A stretch of DNA of 64,000 nucleotides, taken from Cellulosimicrobium marinum. Its GTDB lineage: Bacteria; Actinomycetota; Actinomycetes; Actinomycetales; Cellulomonadaceae. The notes below the pieces were generated by a model, which saw nothing but the letters and a program-made list of their open reading frames with translations, was not told where the DNA came from and made no database searches. This document shows positions 53,070 through 61,578 of this stretch, piece by piece; position 1 is the stretch's first letter, and each line of letters starts with the position of its first letter. The translations under genes and the position numbers were made by a program. The DNA is taken from contig NZ_JAJBZH010000004.1 in the NCBI RefSeq assembly GCF_020551945.1, positions 186,001 through 250,000 of the forward strand, given 5' to 3'.

Positions 53070-54266
53070 GTGGTGGTCGGGACGACGGGTGCCCGCCCGG
53101 CGGGGCGTGGGACGGGCCGGCCGGTCGAGGCGGACGCGTTGGCGCGGCTGCTCGTCGACGCCGTGCGAGGCGTGACGGACGGGGCGTACGAGGCCCTCCC
53201 GGACGACCCCCGCACCGTGGTCGAGGCGGCGGGGCTGCACCGGGTCACGCCGGCGGTCGCGAGGGTCGCGCGCGCCCGGGACGACCTGCCGTCCGCCTGG
53301 CGCCCGGCGCTCGCCGGTGCGCGGACCGCGCAGATGCTGCGGCACCTGCGCACGACGGCGGACCTGCGGGTGATCGGGGGTGCGCTGGACGCGGCGGGCA
53401 TCGCGTGGGCGGCGTTCAAGGGGCCGGTCCTCACGCACGCCGTGTGGCCGGCGGCCGACATGCGGGAGTACCTCGACCTGGACGTCCTGGTCGACCCGCG
53501 TCGTGCCGAGGACGCGCTGGAGGCGGTGCTCGCGACCGGCGCGGCGATGGTGGACCGCAACTGGCCGCTGCTGCGCGACTCCCGCCGCGCGGAGCTCGCG
53601 CTCACGGGCGTCCACGGCACGGCGGTCGACCTGCACTGGCACGTCCTCGTCCCGCCCGCACAACGCCGACGGTTCACGGTGCCGGTGCTCGACCTGCTGG
53701 AGCGGCGTCGGTGGATCGACCTCGGGCAGGGTGTCGACGTCCCCGTGCTGGACGCGACCGACCAGCTCCACCACCTCGCGCTGCACACCCTCGTCGGGGG
53801 TGCGAACCGGCTGATGTGGCTGGGCGACCTCCACTACGCGGCCCGGGACCCCGAGCTCGACGCCGGTCGGCTGCGGCACGACGCGGAGCGGGCGAGGTCG
53901 GCGCTCGGCGTCGGGATGGTCCTCGCGCGCACGGCCGCGGTCCTCGGCGTGCCGGGCACGCTCCGGGAGGCGTTCCGCGGCGCCGTCCCGCGGCCGTGGG
54001 AGGCCGTCGTGCAGGCGCGCGACGGGCGGACCCCGTTCCCCGGGCTCCCCGGCGACCGGCACCTGGGCGGTGCGCTCTACGCGGGGGCGCGGCGGACCGT
54101 CGCCGGGAGCTCGGTGGGCCTCCTGCGGGACGCCCTCGACGCCCGGCGGTACGCCCGCCGCGGGCACGCCGGCATCTACGAGGTGGAACCGCTCGGGCAC
54201 GACGTGCCCGACGCCCGCGCCCGTGCGGAGTACTTCGCGGCCGCGTCCGCCGCGCCCGACGCGTGA
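53070..54266 (+). CDS. Nucleotidyltransferase-family protein (NTP_transf_5-like) of the lasso cluster
   Basis: A 398-residue protein. The nucleotidyltransferase core shows FKGPVLTH (residues 116-123) and the metal-binding YLDLDVLVDP with D136 and D138; the C-terminal 200 residues are helical. Genes of this family sit beside lasso kinases in other bacteria, suggesting that the phosphorylated peptide is further nucleotidylated or that the protein modifies a partner; this is not proven. GTG 53070 (or 53073) follows the kinase stop after one base. Ends 10 bases before the convergent B1 gene. Confidence 0.8.
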   Translation: MVVGTTGARPAGRGTGRPVEADALARLLVDAVRGVTDGAYEALPDDPRTVVEAAGLHRVTPAVARVARARDDLPSAWRPALAGARTAQMLRHLRTTADLRVIGGALDAAGIAWAAFKGPVLTHAVWPAADMREYLDLDVLVDPRRAEDALEAVLATGAAMVDRNWPLLRDSRRAELALTGVHGTAVDLHWHVLVPPAQRRRFTVPVLDLLERRRWIDLGQGVDVPVLDATDQLHHLALHTLVGGANRLMWLGDLHYAARDPELDAGRLRHDAERARSALGVGMVLARTAAVLGVPGTLREAFRGAVPRPWEAVVQARDGRTPFPGLPGDRHLGGALYAGARRTVAGSSVGLLRDALDARRYARRGHAGIYEVEPLGHDVPDARARAEYFAAASAAPDA

Positions 54267-54276
54267 CGGCGGGTCG

Positions 54277-54528
54277 TCAGGCGAGGAGCTGCTTCTCCCG
54301 GAGGGCGTCGACGAACGCCTGCGCGTCGCGCACGGCCGTCTCGCGGTCGATCTCGTAGACGTCCACCAGGTGGTCCGCGAGGTCGTCGAGCGTGCGGTCC
54401 TCGAGGAGCTGCTTCGCGAGCTCCGCCCCGGCGGCGTTCGTCGTGAGGTACACGGACCGGTCCAGGTCGAGGATGACGAGCTCGCCGTCGAGCTCCTGCC
54501 AGCTGATGCCCTCGGTCTTGATCCTCAT
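54277..54528 (-). CDS. PqqD-like RRE protein, lasso B1
   Basis: An 83-residue PqqD-fold protein: GISWQELDGELVILDLDRSVYLTTNAAG-type beta-strand region in the first 35 residues (only partly quoted: VILDLDRSVYLT), then a three-helix bundle. It should bind the YxxP leader of the precursor and present it to B2 and the cyclase. Unusually it is transcribed towards the rest of the cluster, from its own promoter, rather than standing between cyclase and B2. The ATG overlaps the stop of the upstream PAP2 gene by 4 bases. Confidence 0.87.
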   Translation of the reverse strand: MRIKTEGISWQELDGELVILDLDRSVYLTTNAAGAELAKQLLEDRTLDDLADHLVDVYEIDRETAVRDAQAFVDALREKQLLA

Positions 54529-55253
54529 GCGGTGTCCTCGTCCCGTGTCCCGTCCGGCGCGCTCGCCGGACCCCGTCGGATGCTAGCAACGCCGTCGGGA
54601 CGGCGGGCAGGAACGGCCCCGGGTGAATCCCCCTGCGGGGCAGGGCGCGCGGGCCGGGCCACGACGTCCAGCGCGAGCGCGACCGTGGCGGCGAGCAGGA
54701 GCGCCGCGACCGTGTCGCTCGGCCGGTGCGCCCCGGACGCGACGTTCGCCCAGGCTGCGAGGACCGGCAGGACGGCCAGAACGGTCGCGGACCAGGGGGC
54801 CAGGCGTCGGCCGAGCATCGTCGCCGCTGCTGCGCACAGGGCCGCGGCGGTCGCGACGTGCGCGCTCGGGAGCGTGTTCGTCGGGGACCCGCCCGTCTCG
54901 AGCACGGGACGCGTCAGCAGGTCGTCGCGCAGCACCACGGCGAGGACGTAGGTGATCACGGGCCCGAGGAGCGCGATCAGCGACCGCGGTCGGCGGTCGA
55001 CCAGGCACGTCACCGTGGCGGCCGCCGCGACGAGGAACGCCGGGAGCAGGGCGTTCGCGCGCAGCTGATCCGGCCAGGGGAGCCCCGCGGGCAGGGCCCC
55101 GCGGGCGAGCAGCGCGTCGTCGGCCGTCTGCCCCGGCCGGGTCAGGACCGCGAGGCCGTACGCGAGAGCCAGGAGCCCGACGAGCACGGCGTCCGTGAGC
55201 AGGACCGTGCGCGGGCGGTGCTCGACCACCCCGCGCAGCCACCGCCGGACCAT
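54525..55253 (-). CDS. PAP2-family phosphatase-like membrane protein
   Basis: A 242-residue protein with about six membrane helices and a long charged C-terminal tail. The motifs are partly altered: [16 protein letters not shown] instead of PSGH, and SGAHRPSD. The glycine-to-alanine change may alter activity. It resembles the PAP2 protein at 44591-45190 in plan. ATG 55253 has GGAGGGAG upstream. It could process a lipid phosphate needed by the glycan locus, or merely be a neighbour; its 3' end contains the promoter of the lasso B1 gene. Confidence 0.8.
   Translation of the reverse strand: MVRRWLRGVVEHRPRTVLLTDAVLVGLLALAYGLAVLTRPGQTADDALLARGALPAGLPWPDQLRANALLPAFLVAAAATVTCLVDRRPRSLIALLGPVITYVLAVVLRDDLLTRPVLETGGSPTNTLPSAHVATAAALCAAAATMLGRRLAPWSATVLAVLPVLAAWANVASGAHRPSDTVAALLLAATVALALDVVARPARPAPQGDSPGAVPARRPDGVASIRRGPASAPDGTRDEDTA
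54580..54627 (-). promoter_or_regulatory. Intragenic promoter with CGGGTGAA box for lasso B1
   Basis: Minus-strand TTCACCC starts at 54627, 42 bases before TAGCAT (54585 to 54580), inside the 3' coding end of the PAP2 gene. It would start a transcript near 54573, 45 bases before the B1 ATG, letting B1 be co-regulated with the rest of the lasso operon although it is on the other strand. Confidence 0.55.
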
Positions 55254-55290
55254 CGGCGCTCCCTCCGTCCCGGTTCCGGCCACAGCATGC

Positions 55291-55324
55291 CGGGGCCCGG
55301 CGCCGCTGTCGACACCGGGCCCCG
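55291..55324 (-). terminator. Terminator after the MacB-type ABC operon
   Basis: CGGGGCCCGG (55291-55300) pairs perfectly with CCGGGCCCCG (55315-55324) around a 14-base loop, in the 123-base gap between the ABC ATPase stop and the PAP2 start. Confidence 0.5.
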
Positions 55325-55376
55325 TCCGCTCGCGCCGCGCGTGCACCGGGACCCCGCCCGGCGTCGGCGCCCGCGG

Positions 55377-56051
55377 TCAGCGCCCGAGATCCTTCACCCG
55401 CCCGTCGGCGATGCGTAGCCGCCGCTGCGCGCGCTTCGCCACGACCGAGTCGTGCGTGACCATGACGACGGTCAGCCCCTGCTCCTTCCACAGCCCCTCG
55501 AGCAGGTCGACGATCTCGTCGCGCGTCGCCTCGTCGAGGTTGCCCGTCGGCTCGTCCGCGAGGAGCACGCGCGGCTCCTTGACGAGCGCCCGGGCGATCG
55601 CGACGCGCTGCTGCTGGCCGCCCGACAGCTCGGCCGGGAGGTGTCCCGCCCGCTCCGCGAGCCCGACGGCGGCGAGCGCGTCGGTCGCGCGGGTGCGCCG
55701 CTCGGCCGCCGAGACCTTCAGCGGCACGAGCGCCGTCTCGACGTTCTCGTGCGCCGTGAGCGTGGGGACGAGGTTGAACCCCTGGAACACGAACCCGACG
55801 GTCCGCGCCCGCACGGCGGTGAGCGCGGCGTCGCCCATCGTGGCGAGGTCGGTCCCGTCGAGCGCGATGCGGCCCGACGTCGGGCGGTCCAGCCCGCCCA
55901 GCATCTGCAGCAGCGTGGACTTCCCCCCGCCCGTGGGTCCCTGGACGGCGACCAGCTCGCCGTCGTCGATGTGCAGGTCGACGTCGCGCAGCGCGTGCAC
56001 CGTGCGCTTGCCCTGGGCGTACGTCCTGGTCAGTCCGGTGATCTCGTACAT
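55377..56051 (-). CDS. ABC transporter ATPase, MacB/LolD type
   Basis: A 224-residue ATPase: Walker [28 protein letters not shown], signature [15 protein letters not shown] and Walker [13 protein letters not shown], then the H-loop VTHD. This is the usual partner of MacB/FtsX-type permeases, encoded 55 bases upstream in the same direction. Such pairs act by mechanotransmission: export of peptides, lipoprotein release, or antibiotic resistance. Lying next to a lasso cluster it may give immunity or export, but its promoter lacks the lasso box. Confidence 0.92.
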   Translation of the reverse strand: MYEITGLTRTYAQGKRTVHALRDVDLHIDDGELVAVQGPTGGGKSTLLQMLGGLDRPTSGRIALDGTDLATMGDAALTAVRARTVGFVFQGFNLVPTLTAHENVETALVPLKVSAAERRTRATDALAAVGLAERAGHLPAELSGGQQQRVAIARALVKEPRVLLADEPTGNLDEATRDEIVDLLEGLWKEQGLTVVMVTHDSVVAKRAQRRLRIADGRVKDLGR

Positions 56052-56106
56052 GGCAGTGCCTCTCGGGAGGGCCCCGGTCGGGGCCGGTGTCTCGGGTCGG
56101 GGAGGG

Positions 56107-57633
56107 TCAGGCGACGGAGCGCAGCGCCTCGGCGGGGCGCAGGCGCGCCGCCCGGGCACCGCCCACGACGCCCGCGAGGAGCCCGCCGAGCACGGCGAGC
56201 CCCACCGCCGCGGCGACGACCCAGGGCAGCACCGGCGCGGACAGCACCACGTCGACGGCGCTCGCGGCCTGGGAGAACGGGTCGCCGCCGCCGAAGGGCC
56301 CGCCGCCCTGGCCGGCGAGCTGACCGGCGGCCTGACCGGCCGTCTCGCCGGACGTGCCGGCGCCGCCCGGGCCCCCGCCGGGACCGCCGAAGGAGAAGCC
56401 GCCGGACGCGCCGGACAGGGTGATGCCGGAGAGGTTGACCGCGACGACCGCGACCACGCCGAGCAGGATGCCGAGAACCCCGCCGAGCAGGCCCTGCACG
56501 ACGGACTCGCCCGCGACCTGGCCGACGACGCGGCCGCGCGGCCACCCGATGGCCTTGAGGGTGCCGAGCTCGCGCGTGCGGCGGTTGACGCCGGAGACGG
56601 TGAAGAGGATCGCGAGGCCGAACGCGGCGGCGAGGACCACGGCGGACAGCCACGTCCCGAGGCTCGACACGAGGCTCGACGCCGTGGACAGCGACCCCGT
56701 CACCGACGAGGCGAGGTCGGACTGCGTGGACACCGTCGCCTCGGGCAGGGCGTCTGCGATCGCGTCCGCGACGGCGTCGATCTCGGACGCGGACGCCGCC
56801 TGCACGTACAGGTCGCTGACCTGGCCGTCGAGGTCGGCGAGGGACTGCGCGAGCGCGAGCGGCACGTACACGTCGCTCGCGGTGGCGACGCCGTCGCCCG
56901 TCGTCGACGTCACGGTGCCGACGACCTCCACGTCCGTGCCGCCGACGCTGACGGTGTCGCCGACGGCGAGCCCGGTGCTCTCGGCGTACGTGGCGTCGAC
57001 GACGGCGACCTCCGCGTCGGCGTCGTCGGCGTCGAGCGTGCGGCCGTCGGCGAGCGTGACCGTGGTGAGCGGGCCGACCGCGTCGGCCGTCGGGTCGACG
57101 CCCGTCACGCTGAACGAGTCGATCTCGAAGGCGCTGCCCCCGGCGCCGTCGGCCCCGCCGACCGGCGGCTGCTCGCCCTGGCCGGGGCCACCGCCCTCAC
57201 CCCTCTGCGACGGGTCGGGCATCTCGCCGTCGAACGAGGTGTTGCTCAGCTCGAGCGTCGCCGCGACGCCGCTGACCTGGTCGAGCCCGGCGACGGTGTC
57301 GAGCGTCGACGCGTCGAGCGTCCCGCTGCCGGGCGTGACGGAGAGCCGGTCCTGGGAGAACGTGCGCGAGCCCTCGTCGTCCGTGGCGCCGTCCTCGGCG
57401 CCGACGTCGAACCGGCCGGGCCCGCCGGCGCCGCGCTCGCCCGGCTGGGACACGGTGATGTCGGTCCCGACGCCGTAGACGGACTCGAGGACCGTGGCCT
57501 GGGCCGCCTGCACACCGGCGGACACGGAGCTGACGACGACGACGAGCGCGACGGCGAGCGCGAGCCCGACGGCGACGACCACCGTCTGCTTGCGCCGGTT
57601 GCCGAGCTCGCGGCGGAGATACGTGAGGAACAT
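56107..57633 (-). CDS. MacB/FtsX-type ABC transporter permease
   Basis: A 508-residue permease: one N-terminal membrane helix (about residues 17-40), an extracytoplasmic MacB-like domain of about 290 residues rich in Asp, Gly and Ser, then three C-terminal helices with the conserved [18 protein letters not shown] cytosolic segment, and a Gly-rich loop near 420-450. The ATG at 57633 matches the family start (FLTYLRREL); the longer open frame is promoter. Confidence 0.9.
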   Translation of the reverse strand: MFLTYLRRELGNRRKQTVVVAVGLALAVALVVVVSSVSAGVQAAQATVLESVYGVGTDITVSQPGERGAGGPGRFDVGAEDGATDDEGSRTFSQDRLSVTPGSGTLDASTLDTVAGLDQVSGVAATLELSNTSFDGEMPDPSQRGEGGGPGQGEQPPVGGADGAGGSAFEIDSFSVTGVDPTADAVGPLTTVTLADGRTLDADDADAEVAVVDATYAESTGLAVGDTVSVGGTDVEVVGTVTSTTGDGVATASDVYVPLALAQSLADLDGQVSDLYVQAASASEIDAVADAIADALPEATVSTQSDLASSVTGSLSTASSLVSSLGTWLSAVVLAAAFGLAILFTVSGVNRRTRELGTLKAIGWPRGRVVGQVAGESVVQGLLGGVLGILLGVVAVVAVNLSGITLSGASGGFSFGGPGGGPGGAGTSGETAGQAAGQLAGQGGGPFGGGDPFSQAASAVDVVLSAPVLPWVVAAAVGLAVLGGLLAGVVGGARAARLRPAEALRSVA

Positions 57634-57675
57634 GGGAAGACCCTTCGCGGGGACGACGGACGCGTGTCGTCCCGG

Positions 57676-57732
57676 AACGTAGGGACGTCCCCTGGGCCCA
57701 CCTGAGCACGTCGCTGTGCGGACGCTGTGCGG
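57676..57732 (-). promoter_or_regulatory. Promoter of the ABC operon with 11-bp-phased direct repeat
   Basis: CGCTGTGCGG occurs twice, at 57712-57721 and 57723-57732 (on the minus strand CCGCACAGCG twice), so repeat units are 11 bases apart. A TACGTT -10 box lies at 57681 to 57676 on the minus strand, 31 bases downstream. One-turn direct repeats upstream of a promoter are the usual target of OmpR-type response regulators, which often control MacB-like transporters; no regulator gene is in the window. Confidence 0.5.
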
Positions 57733-57805
57733 CAAGCGCCGTGGCCGTACAACTCCGCACCCCGAGATCCGGGGGAATCGATGGATGCGTCGCGTCGGAG
57801 GAGCC

Positions 57806-57811
57806 TACGAT
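57806..57811 (+). promoter_or_regulatory. -10 box of the 57840 gene
   Basis: TACGAT predicts transcription from near 57818, about 22 bases before the ATG, which has GAGGGAG as ribosome-binding site. The upstream GGGGGAA at 57771 is a poor match at the wrong distance (35) for the CGGGTGAA-box promoters. Confidence 0.4.
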
Positions 57812-57839
57812 TCTGGAGAACGCCACCGAGGGAGCCCAA

Positions 57840-58964
57840 ATGCGGATAGTGCTCGTCACCACGTCGCTGGCGCCGGACACCAGCGGACTCGGAAGACACG
57901 TATTCGAGGTGGCGCACGGCCTCGCGTACGCGGGACATCATGTTGTGATTTGGGTGGCCGCGCGAAGCGTGGAGGAGCAGAAGGCACCGGACGGCGTGCC
58001 CGTCCGCTACCTGCCGAGCCCTCTTCCCGAGCGGGGCCTTCGTAGTGTCGCTGCGTTCCTTGGGGAGGCGTTGCGCGCGTCGAAGACTTGGCTGCGGGCA
58101 TTCATGGCAGATCGACCAGAAGTCGTTCACGTGCACGGATTTGCCGAGAACGGAGTGTGGGCGTCGGCTTGGGCGCCGTTCGTGCCGGGGCGGCTCGTGG
58201 TCACTTCGCACGGTGAGACCCTTGGAGACCTTCGCGACGTCTTCGATGGGTCGAAGATTTTTCGGGCGTCTCTGCGAGGGGCTCTCGGGCGAGCTTCCGC
58301 TGTCACCGCTCCGTCGCATTATGTCCTAAACGACCTCGTGAACCGCTTTGAGCTTGCGTCGGGTGCAGGACACGTCGTGCCCAACGGCTCGGATGCAGTG
58401 GACACTTCAGCGAAGGCTCCGCCATGGGCGCCGGAGTGCTTCGTGCTCGGAGTCGGCCGCCTTGAGGAAACCAAGGGCTTTGACCTTCTGGTGGCCGCGT
58501 TCGCGCGCGCTCGGCTTCCGGTGAACGTACAGCTCATTGTCGTTGGCGAAGGAGCCGAGCGAACCGCGCTCGAGGAACTCGTCAACGGCTCCGGACTAGT
58601 TGATCGAGTTCACTTCTGTGGCGCGCTGAGGCGCTCGGAGGTCGACTCCCTCATGCGAGCGTCGATTGCCCTTGTCATCCCGAGCAGATCCGACGCGTTT
58701 CCCCTCGTCCTGCTCGAGGGGTGGCGTGCCGGGACCGCGATCATCGTCAGCGTGCACGGCGGAGGTCGCGAGATCGTCGAGCACGGGGCGGACGCGCTGC
58801 TCGTCGACCCGCTCGACGTGGACGCGTTGGCAACAACCCTTCGTTGCGCTGTGCTCGACGACGACCTGCGCGAGATTCTCGCTGCGGGCGGAGTGCGATC
58901 TGTCGAACGATTCTCGTGGTCCGCTGTGGTCCAGCAGTACGAGTCCATATACCGTAATTACTGA
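57840..58964 (+). CDS. GT4-family glycosyltransferase, lower GC than its surroundings
   Basis: A 374-residue GT-B enzyme: TTSLAPDTSGLGRHVFEV, SHGETLGDLRDVF, VGRLEETKGFDLLVAAFARARLP and E-x7-E-type SDAFPLVLLEGWRAG. It is a clear relative of 41511-42659. The DNA has many A/T-ending codons (ttt, gaa, gca, att), visibly lower GC than flanking genes, suggesting later acquisition from a less GC-rich relative. It stands alone between an ABC operon and mazG, away from the main locus. Confidence 0.88.
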   Translation: MRIVLVTTSLAPDTSGLGRHVFEVAHGLAYAGHHVVIWVAARSVEEQKAPDGVPVRYLPSPLPERGLRSVAAFLGEALRASKTWLRAFMADRPEVVHVHGFAENGVWASAWAPFVPGRLVVTSHGETLGDLRDVFDGSKIFRASLRGALGRASAVTAPSHYVLNDLVNRFELASGAGHVVPNGSDAVDTSAKAPPWAPECFVLGVGRLEETKGFDLLVAAFARARLPVNVQLIVVGEGAERTALEELVNGSGLVDRVHFCGALRRSEVDSLMRASIALVIPSRSDAFPLVLLEGWRAGTAIIVSVHGGGREIVEHGADALLVDPLDVDALATTLRCAVLDDDLREILAAGGVRSVERFSWSAVVQQYESIYRNY

Positions 58965-59092
58965 GTTACGGCATCCCGACGTGGCGACGCGCGATCGATG
59001 ACCTTCCCGACCCACCACACGGATCGGAGGATCGGCCCGATCCAGATGACGAGCAGGACCGGTCCGGCCCAGGAAAGTTCCTGCCGTAGCAC
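58958..59092 (-). CDS. Small membrane ORF or gene remnant
   Basis: A 44-codon frame from GTG 59092 with one strong hydrophobic helix (SWAGPVLLVIWIGPILRSVW) and a basic C-terminus. It overlaps the end of the convergent glycosyltransferase by 7 bases. An in-frame stop lies about 20 codons upstream of the GTG, so if it is the end of a larger membrane protein the rest is gone. A GGCGGAC lies upstream of the GTG. I cannot assign a function; it may be non-coding. Confidence 0.35.
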   Translation of the reverse strand: MLRQELSWAGPVLLVIWIGPILRSVWWVGKVIDRASPRRDAVTQ

Positions 59093-59186
59093 GCGTCCGC
59101 CGGATGTCTCATGGCGTCGCGTAACACCTCGTTCGGGTGCTCAAATTCGGCCTGTGATGCGGAAGTCGCGGCTTCTTGGCGCTGCC

Positions 59187-59192
59187 TACGAT
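59187..59192 (+). promoter_or_regulatory. -10 box giving leaderless mazG mRNA
   Basis: TACGAT ends 6 bases before the ATG at 59199, with no ribosome-binding site in front of it. The remaining intergenic DNA (58965-59186) holds only the small ORF noted on the minus strand. Confidence 0.5.
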
Positions 59193-59198
59193 GGGCCG

Positions 59199-59918
59199 AT
59201 GACCGACCCGGCACCCGACCGCGCCCCCACGGACCCGCTGCGCGACGCCGTCGCCGTCATGGACCGCCTGTACTCCCCGGGCGGGTGCCCGTGGGACCGC
59301 GAGCAGACGCACGTCTCCCTCGTGCACTACCTGCTGGAGGAGGCGCACGAGCTCGCCGAGGCCATCGAGACCGACGACCGCGCGGGGATGCGCGAGGAGC
59401 TGGGCGACCTGCTGCTCCAGGTGCTGTTCCACGCGCGCATCGCGAGCGAGGAGCCGGACCCGTTCACCGTCGACGACGTCGCCGCGGACCTCGTCGCGAA
59501 GCTCGTGCGCCGCCACCCGCACGTGTTCGCCGGCGCGGACGCCACGGACCTGCACGGCCAGTGGGACGCGATCAAGAAGGCGGAGAAGCGGCGCGAGTCC
59601 GTCCTCGACGGCATCTCGCACACGCAGGGTGCGCTCGCCCGGGCGCAGAAGGTGCTGTCGCGGACCCGGCGCGGCGGCCTCGGCGACGTCGTGACCGCGG
59701 CGCTCGCCGCGCCGTCGGGCACGGGGCCGGACGTCCCGGGACCGGACCCCGCGGGGGAGCCGGGCCCGACGACGCCCGAGCGGCTCGGGCGCGACCTCCT
59801 CGTCCTCGTGGCGCGCGCCGAGGCGGACGGCCTCGACGCCGAGGCCGCGCTGCGGGCGGAGCTGCGCCGCGTCGAGGCCCGGGTCGTGGCCGCCGAGGAC
59901 GAGGCCCGTCGCGCGTGA
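59199..59918 (+). CDS. mazG: Nucleoside triphosphate pyrophosphohydrolase
   Basis: A 239-residue MazG protein. PGGCPWDREQTHVSL, the metal-binding EEAHELAEAI and EELGDLLLQVLFHA helices, and WDAIKKAEKR with the following SVLDGI are all present. It hydrolyses aberrant or excess NTPs. ATG 59199 is supported by a -10 box at the leaderless distance; the upstream open frame crosses it. A Pro/Gly-rich insertion lies near residues 175-195. Usual neighbour of eno in this group. Confidence 0.93.
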   Translation: MTDPAPDRAPTDPLRDAVAVMDRLYSPGGCPWDREQTHVSLVHYLLEEAHELAEAIETDDRAGMREELGDLLLQVLFHARIASEEPDPFTVDDVAADLVAKLVRRHPHVFAGADATDLHGQWDAIKKAEKRRESVLDGISHTQGALARAQKVLSRTRRGGLGDVVTAALAAPSGTGPDVPGPDPAGEPGPTTPERLGRDLLVLVARAEADGLDAEAALRAELRRVEARVVAAEDEARRA

Positions 59919-60013
59919 CGTCCGGGCGGGACGTCCGTCCCCCGGGGCACGGGCCGAGGTCACCCCGGGGCGACCGAGGGGCGGACCGTGCGGCGCGGCT
60001 CACATCCGGGCAC

Positions 60014-61408
<1,395 letters not shown>

Positions 61409-61447
61409 CGGCGACAGCCTGACGCGGCGGGCACGACCCGCACCGCA

Positions 61448-61490
61448 CGCCGAGGCCCGGCGGACCGACACGGTCCGCCGGGCCTCGGCG
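61448..61490 (+). terminator. Strong terminator after eno
   Basis: A perfect 20-bp stem (CGCCGAGGCCCGGCGGACCG and its complement) with loop ACA, 40 bases after the eno stop. No T-run, which is normal for high-GC actinobacteria. Confidence 0.8.
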
Positions 61491-61566
61491 CGTCCGGGGC
61501 GCCCGAGTGAGGGGTGACGTTCGTCCCGCCCCGTGTGTGCTGCCCGGCCCGGGAGCGGGTCGACGG

Positions 61567-61572
61567 CACAAT
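61567..61572 (+). promoter_or_regulatory. -10 box giving leaderless ftsB mRNA
   Basis: CACAAT ends 6 bases before the ATG at 61579; no ribosome-binding site is visible, consistent with a leaderless transcript. Confidence 0.4.
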
Positions 61573-61578
61573 CGGGGC

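Noticed and set aside
57771-57777. GGGGGAA before the 57840 glycosyltransferase as a member of the box regulon
   Set aside because: One mismatch at the central T and a distance of 35 to the -10 box, outside both distance classes.
59959-59965. GTCACCC upstream of eno as a box
   Set aside because: Mismatch at the first base and 55 bp from the -10 box; eno is a housekeeping gene.
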